The notes under the pieces are model-generated. The model saw only the letters and a list, made by a program, of their open reading frames with translations. It made no database searches and was not told where the DNA came from. The position numbers and the translations under genes are program-made. Shown here one piece after another: positions 1-7,584 of a stretch of 45,031 bases of DNA. Position 1 is the first letter of the stretch. Each line of letters starts with the position of its first letter. The DNA comes from an uncultured Prevotellaceae bacterium (GTDB lineage: Bacteria > Bacteroidota > Bacteroidia > Bacteroidales > Bacteroidaceae), in NCBI GenBank assembly GCA_900318795.1, contig ONLU01000017.1, positions 411-45,441 of the forward strand. Reading direction: 5' to 3'.

Positions 1-264
1 GGTGCGGTGAAGCAGAAGTACGTGGTGGTGAAGACGCTGGTCAAGGATGTGGTGTTCGAGGAGACCCATGACAACACCATGAACGCGGAGGATGGAACGG
101 CCCATGGCAGCACCGGCGGTGACAGCGGCTCTACCACCAACGGTGGCAACAGTCAGCAGGGCGGCGGCTCAACGGGCGGTAACACCGGAGGCGGTACGAC
201 CACGGGCGGTTCGACAACAGGCGGTGACCCTGACCCGGACGGCGGCACTAACTCGGATGAGTAG
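1..264 (+). CDS. C-terminal part of a Gly/Thr/Ser-rich tailed protein, possibly HU-family DNA-binding protein (5' end outside window)
   Basis: The reading frame is open from base 1, so the gene begins upstream and only about 87 codons are seen. A basic beta-strand-like stretch (VKQKYVVVKTLVKDVVF) is followed by about 55 residues of low-complexity Gly, Thr, Ser and Asn ending DPDPDGGTNSDE. Bacteroidales HU-like DNA-binding proteins often carry such tails. In that order they are commonly followed by a smalltalk small protein and an N-acetylmuramoyl-L-alanine amidase, and remnants of both lie just downstream here. The HU assignment rests mainly on this context, because the DNA-binding part is not in the window. 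It could instead be another Gly-rich tailed protein. Confidence 0.45.
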   Translation, partial: GAVKQKYVVVKTLVKDVVFEETHDNTMNAEDGTAHGSTGGDSGSTTNGGNSQQGGGSTGGNTGGGTTTGGSTTGGDPDPDGGTNSDE

Positions 265-285
265 ACTAAGAGTTCAAGGTTCAAA

Positions 286-375
286 GTTCTCTGACCTAAA
301 GGTCAGAGCGACCCAAGGGTCGATGACAAGGTTCTCTGACCTAAAGGTACAGAGCGACCCAAGGGTCGATGACAA
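286..375. repeat. Two tandem copies of a ~45-bp element made of two palindromes
   Basis: Copies at 286-329 and 331-375 are nearly identical. Each holds the palindromes CTCTGACCTAAAGGTCAGAG (second copy has one extra A in the right arm) and CGACCCAAGGGTCG, followed by ATGACAA. They are flanked on both sides by AGTTCAAAGTTC-type repeats (271-288 and 376-390). The first palindrome recurs at 17992-18012, and a CTTGACC/GGTCAAG palindrome lies at 18090-18106. This looks like a dispersed intergenic palindromic family. Confidence 0.8.
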
Positions 376-396
376 AGTTCAAAGTTCAAAAATGTT

Positions 397-558
397 ATGA
401 AGAAGGATACTTGGAGACAGATTATTCAGATGATTATCACAGTGTTAACTGCCATTAGTGGCTCGTTCCTGTCTGCTACGAGGGCGGGCTTGACATCCGC
501 GGCAAGCCCGCCGACACACGCACCGAGGCACAGCGGCAGGCCCTCAGGCGGTTGCTGA
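397..558 (+). pseudogene. Smalltalk-type small protein, fused out of frame to amidase remnant
   Basis: The ORF starts MKKDTWRQIIQMIITVLTAI, which matches the N-terminal half of the ~30-residue smalltalk small hydrophobic proteins that sit between HU-like and amidase genes in Bacteroidales. After residue 20 the usual short Cys-containing end is replaced by about 33 residues of basic, Pro-rich sequence. That sequence is the amidase remnant read in the wrong frame, and the ORF stops at 558. The simplest reading is a deletion that removed the end of the smalltalk gene and most of the amidase gene. Whether the hybrid 53-residue peptide is made is unknown. Confidence 0.6.
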
Positions 559-674
559 AGGAACTGAAGGAGCGCTACCCCCGCGCCCTCATCGTAGGCC
601 ACCGCAACCTGAACCCGCTGAAAGCCTGCCCGTGCTTCGATGCCGTGAAGGAATATCGCGACTTACAGCCATAA
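459..674 (+). pseudogene. C-terminal remnant of an N-acetylmuramoyl-L-alanine amidase
   Basis: Read in the frame of base 474, the DNA encodes CYEGGLDIRGKPADTRTEAQ, then a Leu/Lys-rich helix, IVGHRNLNPLKACPCFD and a stop at 672-674. These match the end of the amidase_2-fold lysozyme-like amidases of Bacteroidales, including the zinc-ligand region GHR and the final ACPCFD motif. An in-frame TAG at 456-458 and the absence of the first ~80-90 residues show that it is truncated. The upstream junction falls in the smalltalk ORF. No start codon suited to expression is visible. Confidence 0.75.
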
Positions 675-699
675 AAAACGGCAGGCCAGAGAACTCGGA

Positions 700-736
700 G
701 GGGAGGTGCTCAGCACGTGATGTGCGGCACCTCCCC
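700..736. repeat. Perfect 10-bp stem hairpin at the end of the amidase remnant
   Basis: GGGGAGGTGC (700-709) and GCACCTCCCC (727-736) pair perfectly around a 17-nt loop. It lies between the amidase remnant (plus) and the pectate lyase end (minus). It lacks a T-tract on either strand, so it is a weak terminator at best. It could stabilise RNA 3' ends or be a leftover repeat. Confidence 0.5.
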
Positions 737-780
737 TGTTTGCTGTTGTATCTCGATGGAGGGTTGTTCACCCCGAACTG

Positions 781-2526
781 TTACTTGATAACCTTCGTGG
801 TGACGGCCTGGCCATTAGCCATGCGCTCCACGCGGATGCTGATGCCCCGCTGAGGCTCAGCCAATCGACGTCCGTTCAGGTCGTAGTACTCGGTAGCCGT
901 GATGGCAGAAGTACGCACAGCGCTGATAGCGGTGGTTTTCTGATAAGCGGGGTAATACTCTGTAAAGTTGCTTTCACCATTGGCGTTGCCTGCCTTCATG
1001 ATGTCCTCTACCAGTGAGTTGGCATAAACTTCCAGATTGGTGTACCATCCTTTCTCGGTGTCTATCGTATAGAGGTTGCCGTCGCTTTTGTCATTGGGGT
1101 TCAGCCCGTTAGCAGATTCCCACTCGTCGGGAATACCATCCTGGTCTGTGTCGAATCCGTCTGGGCGTTTGGTTGACTCCAGCTCATAGGTTCCTTGATC
1201 TCTGACGTAGTCGATGATGCCGGGACGATGGGTGACGGACTTTCCGTCGCCACTCTTCGTGGCAGAGCCCGTGTATGTCGTAGTGCCGGTAGAGGCTTCT
1301 TTCAGGTATCGTGCGTCTACTGCATCACGATAAAGCGAAGCTCCCACGTTAGCCAGCACACTCTCGTATGTTTGCTGGGCTGTGTGGGTGGTGATGTCAC
1401 CAATGGCTACAGGCTCGTCAAGCTTGATGCGGACACAGTCTGTGCCTCCGCTGTTTTTCACATATGCTACCTGGTCGCCATACATGTGGTTGGCATCAGT
1501 GCAGTATTTTTCGCCATTGATAGTATAGGTACCATCGTCGTAGATGACTCCGCTCCAGTCATAGTTCTCGGGACTATTTGCCGCTGTGACGTAGTTGCCG
1601 TTGATATAGTACCGCGAGCAGTAGCCCATGAATGGAGAACCATCGGCATTGCCGTCATTAGCTACCGAAATCTGGGTGACACGTGTCTTGTTGACAGTTG
1701 CGGGGCCTGCCTTGTAGTAGTTGTTGACTATATTGATATTGCCACCGCCTGTACCGCCATAACATCCGTTTCCGTTGCCCCAGTTGTACATGACGCAATT
1801 GCGGAAATCGACAATTTCTGCCTGGATGGCATTGCTATACTTTGTCTTATCGTACCCATCCCAGTTGTAGCGTGCTCCACAGAAGCGAGGGACACGGTTC
1901 TGCATGTGGCAGAGGAAATTGTGGTGGAACGATGCTTCCTTGCCACCCCAGATACCGCCATAGCTATGCTCGCCTTTTGAGTGTCCGGGGTTGGCGAGAG
2001 CCTCACCCAAGGTACACCACTGCATGGTGTAGTTGCGGTTGTCGTAGAAGGAGGCTATCTCGTCAATGCTCCATGAGAAGGAACAATGGTCGAGAATCAT
2101 GCCTTTGAAGTTTCTGGCCCACGTGGCATCAGCACCATCGTTCACGTCCTTTTCCTCACCACGTCGGATGCGGATGAAGCGCATAATGATATTATCGCCA
2201 TTTGGGCGAACGGTACGATAGCGCAGGGTAATGCCAGGAGAGGGTGCTGTCTGTCCTAAGATGGTAATATTGCTCTTGATAGTCACGTCAGACTTCAATT
2301 CGATGATACCGCCCACATCGAACACCACAATACGGTTGGAGGAACTGACTGCCGTACGGAATGAACCCGTCCCCGAATCGTTCAGGTTTGTAACGTGAAC
2401 AACAGTCTTGCCTCGTCCACCAGTGACGTAGCGTCCGTGTCCCTCTGCTCCGGGGAATGCTGGTGCCTGAGCCATTGTGCAAATGGAAATAATGGCCAAA
2501 ACTAATGTGAATAGTTGTCTCTTCAT
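781..2526 (-). CDS. Secreted pectate lyase, polysaccharide lyase family 1
   Basis: This 581-residue protein opens with a signal peptide (MKRQLFTLVLAIISICTMAQ) followed by FPGAEGHGRYVTGGRGG-like sequence typical of Bacteroidetes PL1 pectate lyases. The beta-helix core includes VFDVGGIIEL, ITILGQTAPSPGITLR, LDHCSFSWSIDE and a NRVPRFCG segment. The family cleaves polygalacturonate by beta-elimination. Around residues 455-500 lies a DTDQDGIPDEWE segment, a calcium-binding-like spacer common in secreted Bacteroidetes enzymes. The last ~35 residues (YYDLNGRRLAEPQRGISI onward) form a short tail also seen at 25622-26785. The start lies 9 nt after the stop of the GH28-GH105 gene, so the two are probably cotranscribed. 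Confidence 0.9.
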   Translation of the reverse strand: MKRQLFTLVLAIISICTMAQAPAFPGAEGHGRYVTGGRGKTVVHVTNLNDSGTGSFRTAVSSSNRIVVFDVGGIIELKSDVTIKSNITILGQTAPSPGITLRYRTVRPNGDNIIMRFIRIRRGEEKDVNDGADATWARNFKGMILDHCSFSWSIDEIASFYDNRNYTMQWCTLGEALANPGHSKGEHSYGGIWGGKEASFHHNFLCHMQNRVPRFCGARYNWDGYDKTKYSNAIQAEIVDFRNCVMYNWGNGNGCYGGTGGGNINIVNNYYKAGPATVNKTRVTQISVANDGNADGSPFMGYCSRYYINGNYVTAANSPENYDWSGVIYDDGTYTINGEKYCTDANHMYGDQVAYVKNSGGTDCVRIKLDEPVAIGDITTHTAQQTYESVLANVGASLYRDAVDARYLKEASTGTTTYTGSATKSGDGKSVTHRPGIIDYVRDQGTYELESTKRPDGFDTDQDGIPDEWESANGLNPNDKSDGNLYTIDTEKGWYTNLEVYANSLVEDIMKAGNANGESNFTEYYPAYQKTTAISAVRTSAITATEYYDLNGRRLAEPQRGISIRVERMANGQAVTTKVIK

Positions 2527-2535
2527 TTCTATCTT

Positions 2536-5196
2536 TTACTTTTTAAACATGTTCTCGGTGGTGTAGCCCAGCGCTTCCATTTCGAGGGAGGCCCAGATGA
2601 AGGGACCTACGCCCTTGGCATCGTTAGCGCGGATGGGCTCCGACAGATAGTAGGCATAGCTTCCGTCACGACGACGGTTCTCCTTGACGCTGCCCTTGGG
2701 GTTGATGCGCTTCATGGCTGACTCGACTTCGGGGGTGACAGCCGGGCCAAGACCTGCAACCTCGCAGCACTGGGTGAGCGAGATGGTCTTGTCTGCATGA
2801 ATCTGGATGAACTTCTCTATCATGCTCTTGTAGGCACGGATGCCAGCATCGCGGTATTTCTCACCAACATAGCCTTTGCGGTAAGCCTTCAGCAGGACAT
2901 AGGTGAACATGGACGAGCAGGTGCTCTCCAGATAGTTGCCCTCGCGTTCGGGGCTGTCCATGACCTGATACCACAGACCGGTCTTCTTGTCCTGCCACTT
3001 CAGGATGGCATCGAGGTCTTTCTGAAGCAGGTCGATGACTTCCGAACGGCGGGCATAGTCCTCAGGCAGTGCGTCGAGCACCTCGATGAGGGCCATGGAG
3101 TACCAGCCTTGGGCACGCCCCCAGCAGTGCTGTGACAAACCGGTTTCGTTGTCGCTCCAGAAGGCCTTGCGAGTCTCATCGTAGGCGTGGCGGTTCAGAC
3201 CTGTCTTGGGATCGAGAGTGCGCTGATAGGTTATCTTCAACTGATTGACAGCATCGTCGTAGATTTTGGTGACAGCACCTTTCTTCTTATTCTTTGCCGG
3301 AGTGGTGATAGGAGCTGTCAGCGTGCGGAAGGGCAGTCCCATGAAGATGCCGTCGAGCCATACTTGGTAGGCGTAGATGGCTTTGTGCCAGAAGACCTTG
3401 TCGGCAATGGTGCGTGGCTGGTCGTTCAGCTGTTTCATCATGGTCTGCATGGCCAGCAGGTTCTTCGCCTCGGGCCAGTTCTGATACATGCGGGTGACGA
3501 AATGTCCGGTACGGATGTTGTCGAGATTGTAGTCCAGCATGTTATATCCAGTGATGTTGCCCTTCTCGTCAATCATCTTGTCGGTGTACATCTTGCAGTA
3601 GTTGTAGATGTCCTGACCGCCATAGCGGAGGTAGGTGTCCAGCATGCCCTCCAGTTCGATGCCCATGACGTAAGACCACTTGGGCTTCTTGGAGAAGTCG
3701 AGCATGTAAGACTGTGGAACGCGCTTCATCTCGGAGTAGGTGAGCCACTCGGAGTAGTGCTTGTAAGGCATCTCCTGCAGAACGAGTGAACCGTTAATCA
3801 TGAGGTTCTCGTACTTCACGTCCTGAGCCAGACCCTTTTGGTTGATGGGCTTGTTGTAGACACCGTCGAACTGGCAGTTGCGAACGGTGATGTTGTTTAC
3901 CGTATAAGCCAGCTTCGGGTCTTCGTAGCCCACAATCATGACGCCGTACTTAGACTTCTTGCAGGTGACGTTCTCCATGGTGACGTTGCGTACGGTGGGA
4001 TAGAATCCACGGCAGCAAATCTCGCGTGGCTCGTAATCGGTATTGATTTTCAGCACCGCCTCGCCACACTGCCCGACGGTGATGTTGCGCATGTTGATGT
4101 TCTCGATGATGCCGCCACGGCAAGAGTTGGTCTTGATGCGCAGCACACGGTCCAGCGAGGGAGAGTCCATCTCGCAGTTCTCGGCATAGACATTCTGGCA
4201 ACCACCGGAAATCTCGGAACCGATCACCACACCACCATGGCCGTTGTTGAACTTGCTATTGCGGATGATGATGTTCTTCGACGGTGTGCCGGCAAAACGA
4301 CCCTGGCCACCCTGGCGGCCGTCGTTATTGCGTCCGCTCTTGATGGCAATGCAGTCGTCGCCAGTATTGAAGAAACAGTTCTCAATCAGCACGCGGTCGC
4401 ACGACTCGGGGTCGCAGCCGTCACCGTTGGGACCATCGTTGTTGATGTGCACACCACGTACGGTAATGTCCTTCGACAACAGGGGATGAATGACCCAGAA
4501 CGGAGAGCGCAGCAAGGTAACGCCCTCAATGAGGATGCCCTCGCACTGGTTGAAGTTTATCATCTGGGGACGCAGACCGTCAGTCGGTCCGAAACGGCGC
4601 TGGTCCATGTCAACACCGTCTTCAGCCTGCTTCAGCAGTCGGGCACGGGCACCCATGTTCTGGGCTATGCCGCCTTCCTTCATGCCAAATTTCTTGCTGC
4701 CGCACCAGGGCCACCATGTGTCATTTGTACCGCCACCATCGATGGTTCCCTTACCTGTGATGGCAATGTCGCGGGCCTGATAGGCGTAAATCAGCGGTGA
4801 GAGGTTCCAGCAGTCCAGTCCTTCCCAACGAGTGGGAACGATGGGGTAGAGCTCTGGCTCGAAGGCAAACTCCAGCACAGCGCCCTCCTGCACTTCCAGG
4901 TTGACACCCGACTTGAGCTGGATGGCTGCTGTCAAGAACTTCTGCCCAGCGGGAATGACCACACGGCCTCCGCCCTTTTTCGAGCATTTGTCGATAGCTT
5001 TCTGGATGGCCTTCTGGTTCTTGGCGGCAGTGTTGGTTGTCTTAGCGCCATACTTGGTGATGTCATACACTTTGTCAGCAAACTGTGGCATGCGGATGCT
5101 TTGCTCAATTTGCTTGTACTGCTGGTCGTCCCAGCCCTTTGCCTGTGCAGTCAGGGCGACGATGCACAGCGTCAGCAACGATAATAGTTTTCTCAT
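2536..5196 (-). CDS. Secreted two-domain pectin hydrolase: GH28 polygalacturonase fused to GH105 unsaturated galacturonyl hydrolase
   Basis: The start at 5196 is chosen because it gives a clean signal peptide (MRKLLSLLTLCIVALTAQAKG); an upstream Met at 5226 overlaps the promoter. Residues ~40-480 form a GH28 beta-helix with the family motifs NTGDDCIAIKSG, GHGGVVIGSE and RIKTN, so all catalytic Asp residues appear present. Residues ~510-880 are a GH105-type alpha/alpha barrel with TGHF, HCWGRAQGWY and GPFIWASLE. GH28 cuts galacturonan or rhamnogalacturonan, while GH105 removes the unsaturated uronate that lyases leave. Pairing with the PL1 lyase next door makes a coherent pectin set. The total of 886 residues is about the sum of both families. 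Confidence 0.92.
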   Translation of the reverse strand: MRKLLSLLTLCIVALTAQAKGWDDQQYKQIEQSIRMPQFADKVYDITKYGAKTTNTAAKNQKAIQKAIDKCSKKGGGRVVIPAGQKFLTAAIQLKSGVNLEVQEGAVLEFAFEPELYPIVPTRWEGLDCWNLSPLIYAYQARDIAITGKGTIDGGGTNDTWWPWCGSKKFGMKEGGIAQNMGARARLLKQAEDGVDMDQRRFGPTDGLRPQMINFNQCEGILIEGVTLLRSPFWVIHPLLSKDITVRGVHINNDGPNGDGCDPESCDRVLIENCFFNTGDDCIAIKSGRNNDGRQGGQGRFAGTPSKNIIIRNSKFNNGHGGVVIGSEISGGCQNVYAENCEMDSPSLDRVLRIKTNSCRGGIIENINMRNITVGQCGEAVLKINTDYEPREICCRGFYPTVRNVTMENVTCKKSKYGVMIVGYEDPKLAYTVNNITVRNCQFDGVYNKPINQKGLAQDVKYENLMINGSLVLQEMPYKHYSEWLTYSEMKRVPQSYMLDFSKKPKWSYVMGIELEGMLDTYLRYGGQDIYNYCKMYTDKMIDEKGNITGYNMLDYNLDNIRTGHFVTRMYQNWPEAKNLLAMQTMMKQLNDQPRTIADKVFWHKAIYAYQVWLDGIFMGLPFRTLTAPITTPAKNKKKGAVTKIYDDAVNQLKITYQRTLDPKTGLNRHAYDETRKAFWSDNETGLSQHCWGRAQGWYSMALIEVLDALPEDYARRSEVIDLLQKDLDAILKWQDKKTGLWYQVMDSPEREGNYLESTCSSMFTYVLLKAYRKGYVGEKYRDAGIRAYKSMIEKFIQIHADKTISLTQCCEVAGLGPAVTPEVESAMKRINPKGSVKENRRRDGSYAYYLSEPIRANDAKGVGPFIWASLEMEALGYTTENMFKK

Positions 5197-5223
5197 TTCG
5201 TCTTGTTTTAGTAGTTTTGAGTG

Positions 5224-5231
5224 CAAAGATA
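5224..5231 (-). promoter_or_regulatory. -7 element of the pectin operon
   Basis: TATCTTTG on the minus strand fits TAnnTTTG and lies 27 nt before the ATG at 5196. No clear TTTG -33 box is seen; that position falls within the trp terminator stem. Confidence 0.6.
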
Positions 5232-5234
5232 ATG

Positions 5235-5261
5235 AAAAAGCGTGAGATAACCCACGCTTTT
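5235..5261 (-). terminator. Rho-independent terminator of the trp operon
   Basis: On the minus strand AAAAGCGTG pairs perfectly with CACGCTTTT around an 8-nt loop and runs into a T-tract, 11 nt after the trpA stop. The symmetric A/T flanks could let it act in both directions. It abuts the next promoter. Confidence 0.85.
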
Positions 5262-5271
5262 ACATATTTTA

Positions 5272-6054
5272 TTATTTTTCCAAAGCTGCGAAGAGTTGGT
5301 CCAATGCTAAATCTGCGTTGCCTCCGGACTCATCGAGCAGGGTGACAAACTTCGAACCGATGATAGCACCGGCAGCGTTGTCCTGTGCAGCCTGCAGGGT
5401 TTGCTTGTTGCTGATGCCGAAGCCAATCATGCGTGGATTGCGCAGGTGCATCTGGTCAATGCGTCGGAAATACTCCTGTTTCTGTTCGTCGAATGATTTC
5501 TGTGCTCCCGTGATGGCAGCGGAGCTAACCATATAGATAAAGCCATCGGTATGGTTGTCGATGAAACGGATGCGTTCTTCGCTGGTCTCAGGAGTGATGA
5601 GCATGATGACGCGCAGGTCGTAGCGGTCGGCAACGGGCTTGACGGTTTCCAAATAGTCGGCAAATGGGAGGTCGGGGATAATCATGCCCGACACACCGGC
5701 TTCGACACATGACTGGCAGAACGCCTCGATGCCATAGTGCAGGATGGGGTTCAGATAGCCCATGAGAATCAAGGGGATATGAACTTGGGGCTGGATGGAT
5801 TTCAGCTGGTCGAAGAGCAGTTGAAGGCTCATGCCGTTATGGAGCGCCTTGGTGGCTGCGGTCTGAATGACGGGACCGTCGGCCAGCGGGTCGCTGAAGG
5901 GGATGCCGACCTCGATGAAGTCGATGCCGCGGCGTTGCATGGTCAGGATGACATCGGTAGTGCTGTCGAGGGTCGGACAGCCTGCACAGAAGTAGAGAGA
6001 GAGGAATTTCTTTTCCTGTGGCCTTTCGGCGAATAACTGGTTTATCTTGTTCAT
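5272..6054 (-). CDS. trpA: Tryptophan synthase alpha chain
   Basis: This 260-residue protein cleaves indole-3-glycerol phosphate to indole and glyceraldehyde 3-phosphate, and the indole is channelled to TrpB. It shows the family signature FIEVGIPFSDPLADGPVIQ (catalytic Glu and Asp region), a GYLNPILHYG segment, PDLPFADY and GFGISNKQT near the phosphate site. The length is close to the usual 260-270. It is the last gene of the operon; its ATG overlaps the trpF stop by 4 nt (ATGA), which suggests translational coupling. The terminator follows at 5235-5261. Confidence 0.97.
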   Translation of the reverse strand: MNKINQLFAERPQEKKFLSLYFCAGCPTLDSTTDVILTMQRRGIDFIEVGIPFSDPLADGPVIQTAATKALHNGMSLQLLFDQLKSIQPQVHIPLILMGYLNPILHYGIEAFCQSCVEAGVSGMIIPDLPFADYLETVKPVADRYDLRVIMLITPETSEERIRFIDNHTDGFIYMVSSAAITGAQKSFDEQKQEYFRRIDQMHLRNPRMIGFGISNKQTLQAAQDNAAGAIIGSKFVTLLDESGGNADLALDQLFAALEK

Positions 6055-6674
6055 AATTGTTGTAAGAATTGATTGAGTTTCTGAATGTCTTTAAGGGCAG
6101 GGGCGAGCTCGAAACGGGAGTTGAGGTCGATGCCGATGCACTGGGGATGGTGGAAGGCCTTCACGCGTTCTGCATCATCGGGACCAATGCCGCCCGATAA
6201 GATAAAAGGTGTCTGGCCATGATATGCCGTGAGGACAGACCAGTCGAACTTGCTGCCATTGCCACCAACCTGCTGGGCTTTCGTGTCGAAGAGGAAATAG
6301 TCAGCATGACCTTCGTAGTCGTAAGACGGGGCCAAATCCTCAACTGTCGCGATGTTGAAAGCTTTCACAACCTGCCATGGACGTAGCTGGTCGGCATATT
6401 CCGGCGTTTCGTGGCCGTGCAGCTGGATGAGGTCAAGACTATAGGCGGTAGCTGTTCGTTTGACTGTTTCCAACGCTTCATCGACGAAGACCCCGACGCG
6501 TTTGCAGCGTGTGGGCAAGTAGGTTGGGGGAGCAGCAACATACCGGCTGGACTGGGGCCAGAAGATGAATCCCATCCAGTCGATGCCCAATGCTTCTGCA
6601 GCACGAATGTTGTCGGCATCGCGCATGCCGCATACTTTCACCAATTTGTGTTGTGGCCGTTTATTGATTGTCAT
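6051..6674 (-). CDS. trpF: Phosphoribosylanthranilate isomerase
   Basis: This 207-residue TIM-barrel enzyme isomerises phosphoribosylanthranilate to CdRP, the fourth step of tryptophan synthesis. KVCGMRDADNI carries the catalytic Cys, GFIFWPQSSRY follows, LIQLHGHETPEY is the usual central motif, and LSGGIGPDDA and GIDLNSRFE form the phosphate-binding end. The start overlaps the trpC stop by 14 nt. It is a separate gene and not fused to trpC as in enterobacteria. Confidence 0.96.
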   Translation of the reverse strand: MTINKRPQHKLVKVCGMRDADNIRAAEALGIDWMGFIFWPQSSRYVAAPPTYLPTRCKRVGVFVDEALETVKRTATAYSLDLIQLHGHETPEYADQLRPWQVVKAFNIATVEDLAPSYDYEGHADYFLFDTKAQQVGGNGSKFDWSVLTAYHGQTPFILSGGIGPDDAERVKAFHHPQCIGIDLNSRFELAPALKDIQKLNQFLQQL

Positions 6675-7500
6675 TTACTTTGCCAATGAATTGTTGAAGG
6701 GTAAGTCCCGGGTCGGGTGTCTTCATAAACGTTTCGCCAATGAGGAATCCGCGGAAGCCGGCAGCGCGAAGGTCGCGGACCGTCTGTGGAAGGCTGATAC
6801 CGCTCTCGCTGACGAGGATGGGACTTCGGTGCGTAGTACTGCCATAAATGGGTGCATTACATAAGGAATGAAGGCGCTCGGCAAGGCGGAAAGAGGTCTG
6901 GACATCGGTGACGAACGAACCGAGGTTGCGGTTGTTGATGCCACAAAGGTCAGGAGAAAGTTCGGCATACTCCAACTCCTCTTCAGCGTGCATTTCCAGG
7001 AGGACTTCAAGACCCAACTCGTGAGCAGAGCGTATGAGTGCGGAACACTCGTTGCGAGTGAGGCAGGCGGCAATGAGCAGTACTGCTGAGGCTCCGCAGA
7101 GACGGGCCTGCAACAATTGGTACTCGTCGATGACGAAATTCTTGTAGAGCACGGGAATCTGTACTCCGGAATGGCGGGCAGTGGTGATGAACTCGTCGCG
7201 GCCACCAAAGAAGTGCTCGTCGGTCAGAATGCTTATGGCTGCTGCGCCGGCCTGTTGGTAAGCCAGGGGAATCTCGTCTGCCCGGCCTTCCTCTTTGATC
7301 CAGCCCTTCGACGGTGAGCGACGCTTGAACTCAGCGATGATGCCCGACTCAGAGAATACAAGCGCCTGGGCCATGGACGGTACGGCAAATTCAAGCATGG
7401 CTTCTACGTGGCGCTGCAGTTCGCTTTGGGGCAGAAGTTGCTTGAAGCGCGCTACCTCCTGACGTTTGTGGGCTACGATTTCTTGTAGGATGTCTTGCAT
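6661..7500 (-). CDS. trpC: Indole-3-glycerol phosphate synthase
   Basis: This 279-residue protein forms indole-3-glycerol phosphate from CdRP. It has EFKRRSPSKGWI with the catalytic Lys, ISILTDEHFFGG, VLYKNFVIDEYQ, INNRNLGSF and VSESGI, which are the usual IGPS landmarks in order. The gap of 84 nt to trpD contains a short direct repeat (TAACGTGAT) and a run of A residues before the start. The poly-A/G leader just before ATG may serve as the ribosome-binding stretch, since Bacteroidetes rarely use strong Shine-Dalgarno sites. Confidence 0.96.
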   Translation of the reverse strand: MQDILQEIVAHKRQEVARFKQLLPQSELQRHVEAMLEFAVPSMAQALVFSESGIIAEFKRRSPSKGWIKEEGRADEIPLAYQQAGAAAISILTDEHFFGGRDEFITTARHSGVQIPVLYKNFVIDEYQLLQARLCGASAVLLIAACLTRNECSALIRSAHELGLEVLLEMHAEEELEYAELSPDLCGINNRNLGSFVTDVQTSFRLAERLHSLCNAPIYGSTTHRSPILVSESGISLPQTVRDLRAAGFRGFLIGETFMKTPDPGLTLQQFIGKVNDNQ

Positions 7501-7584
7501 TGCTTTTCTCTTTTTTTTTATTCGGTATAACGTGATGGCGGTATAGCGTAATAACGTGATAACCAGTGTGATGTGTGCTCTGTC

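Noticed and set aside
92-400. 102-codon plus-strand ORF over the Gly-rich tail and repeats
   Set aside because: Alternative frame of a low-complexity gene and of tandem repeats; Ala/Arg/Thr pattern is a product of repeat DNA.
3838-4800. 320-codon plus-strand ORF opposite the GH28 domain
   Set aside because: Mirror frame of a well-supported gene; its protein has no recognisable motif and no promoter.
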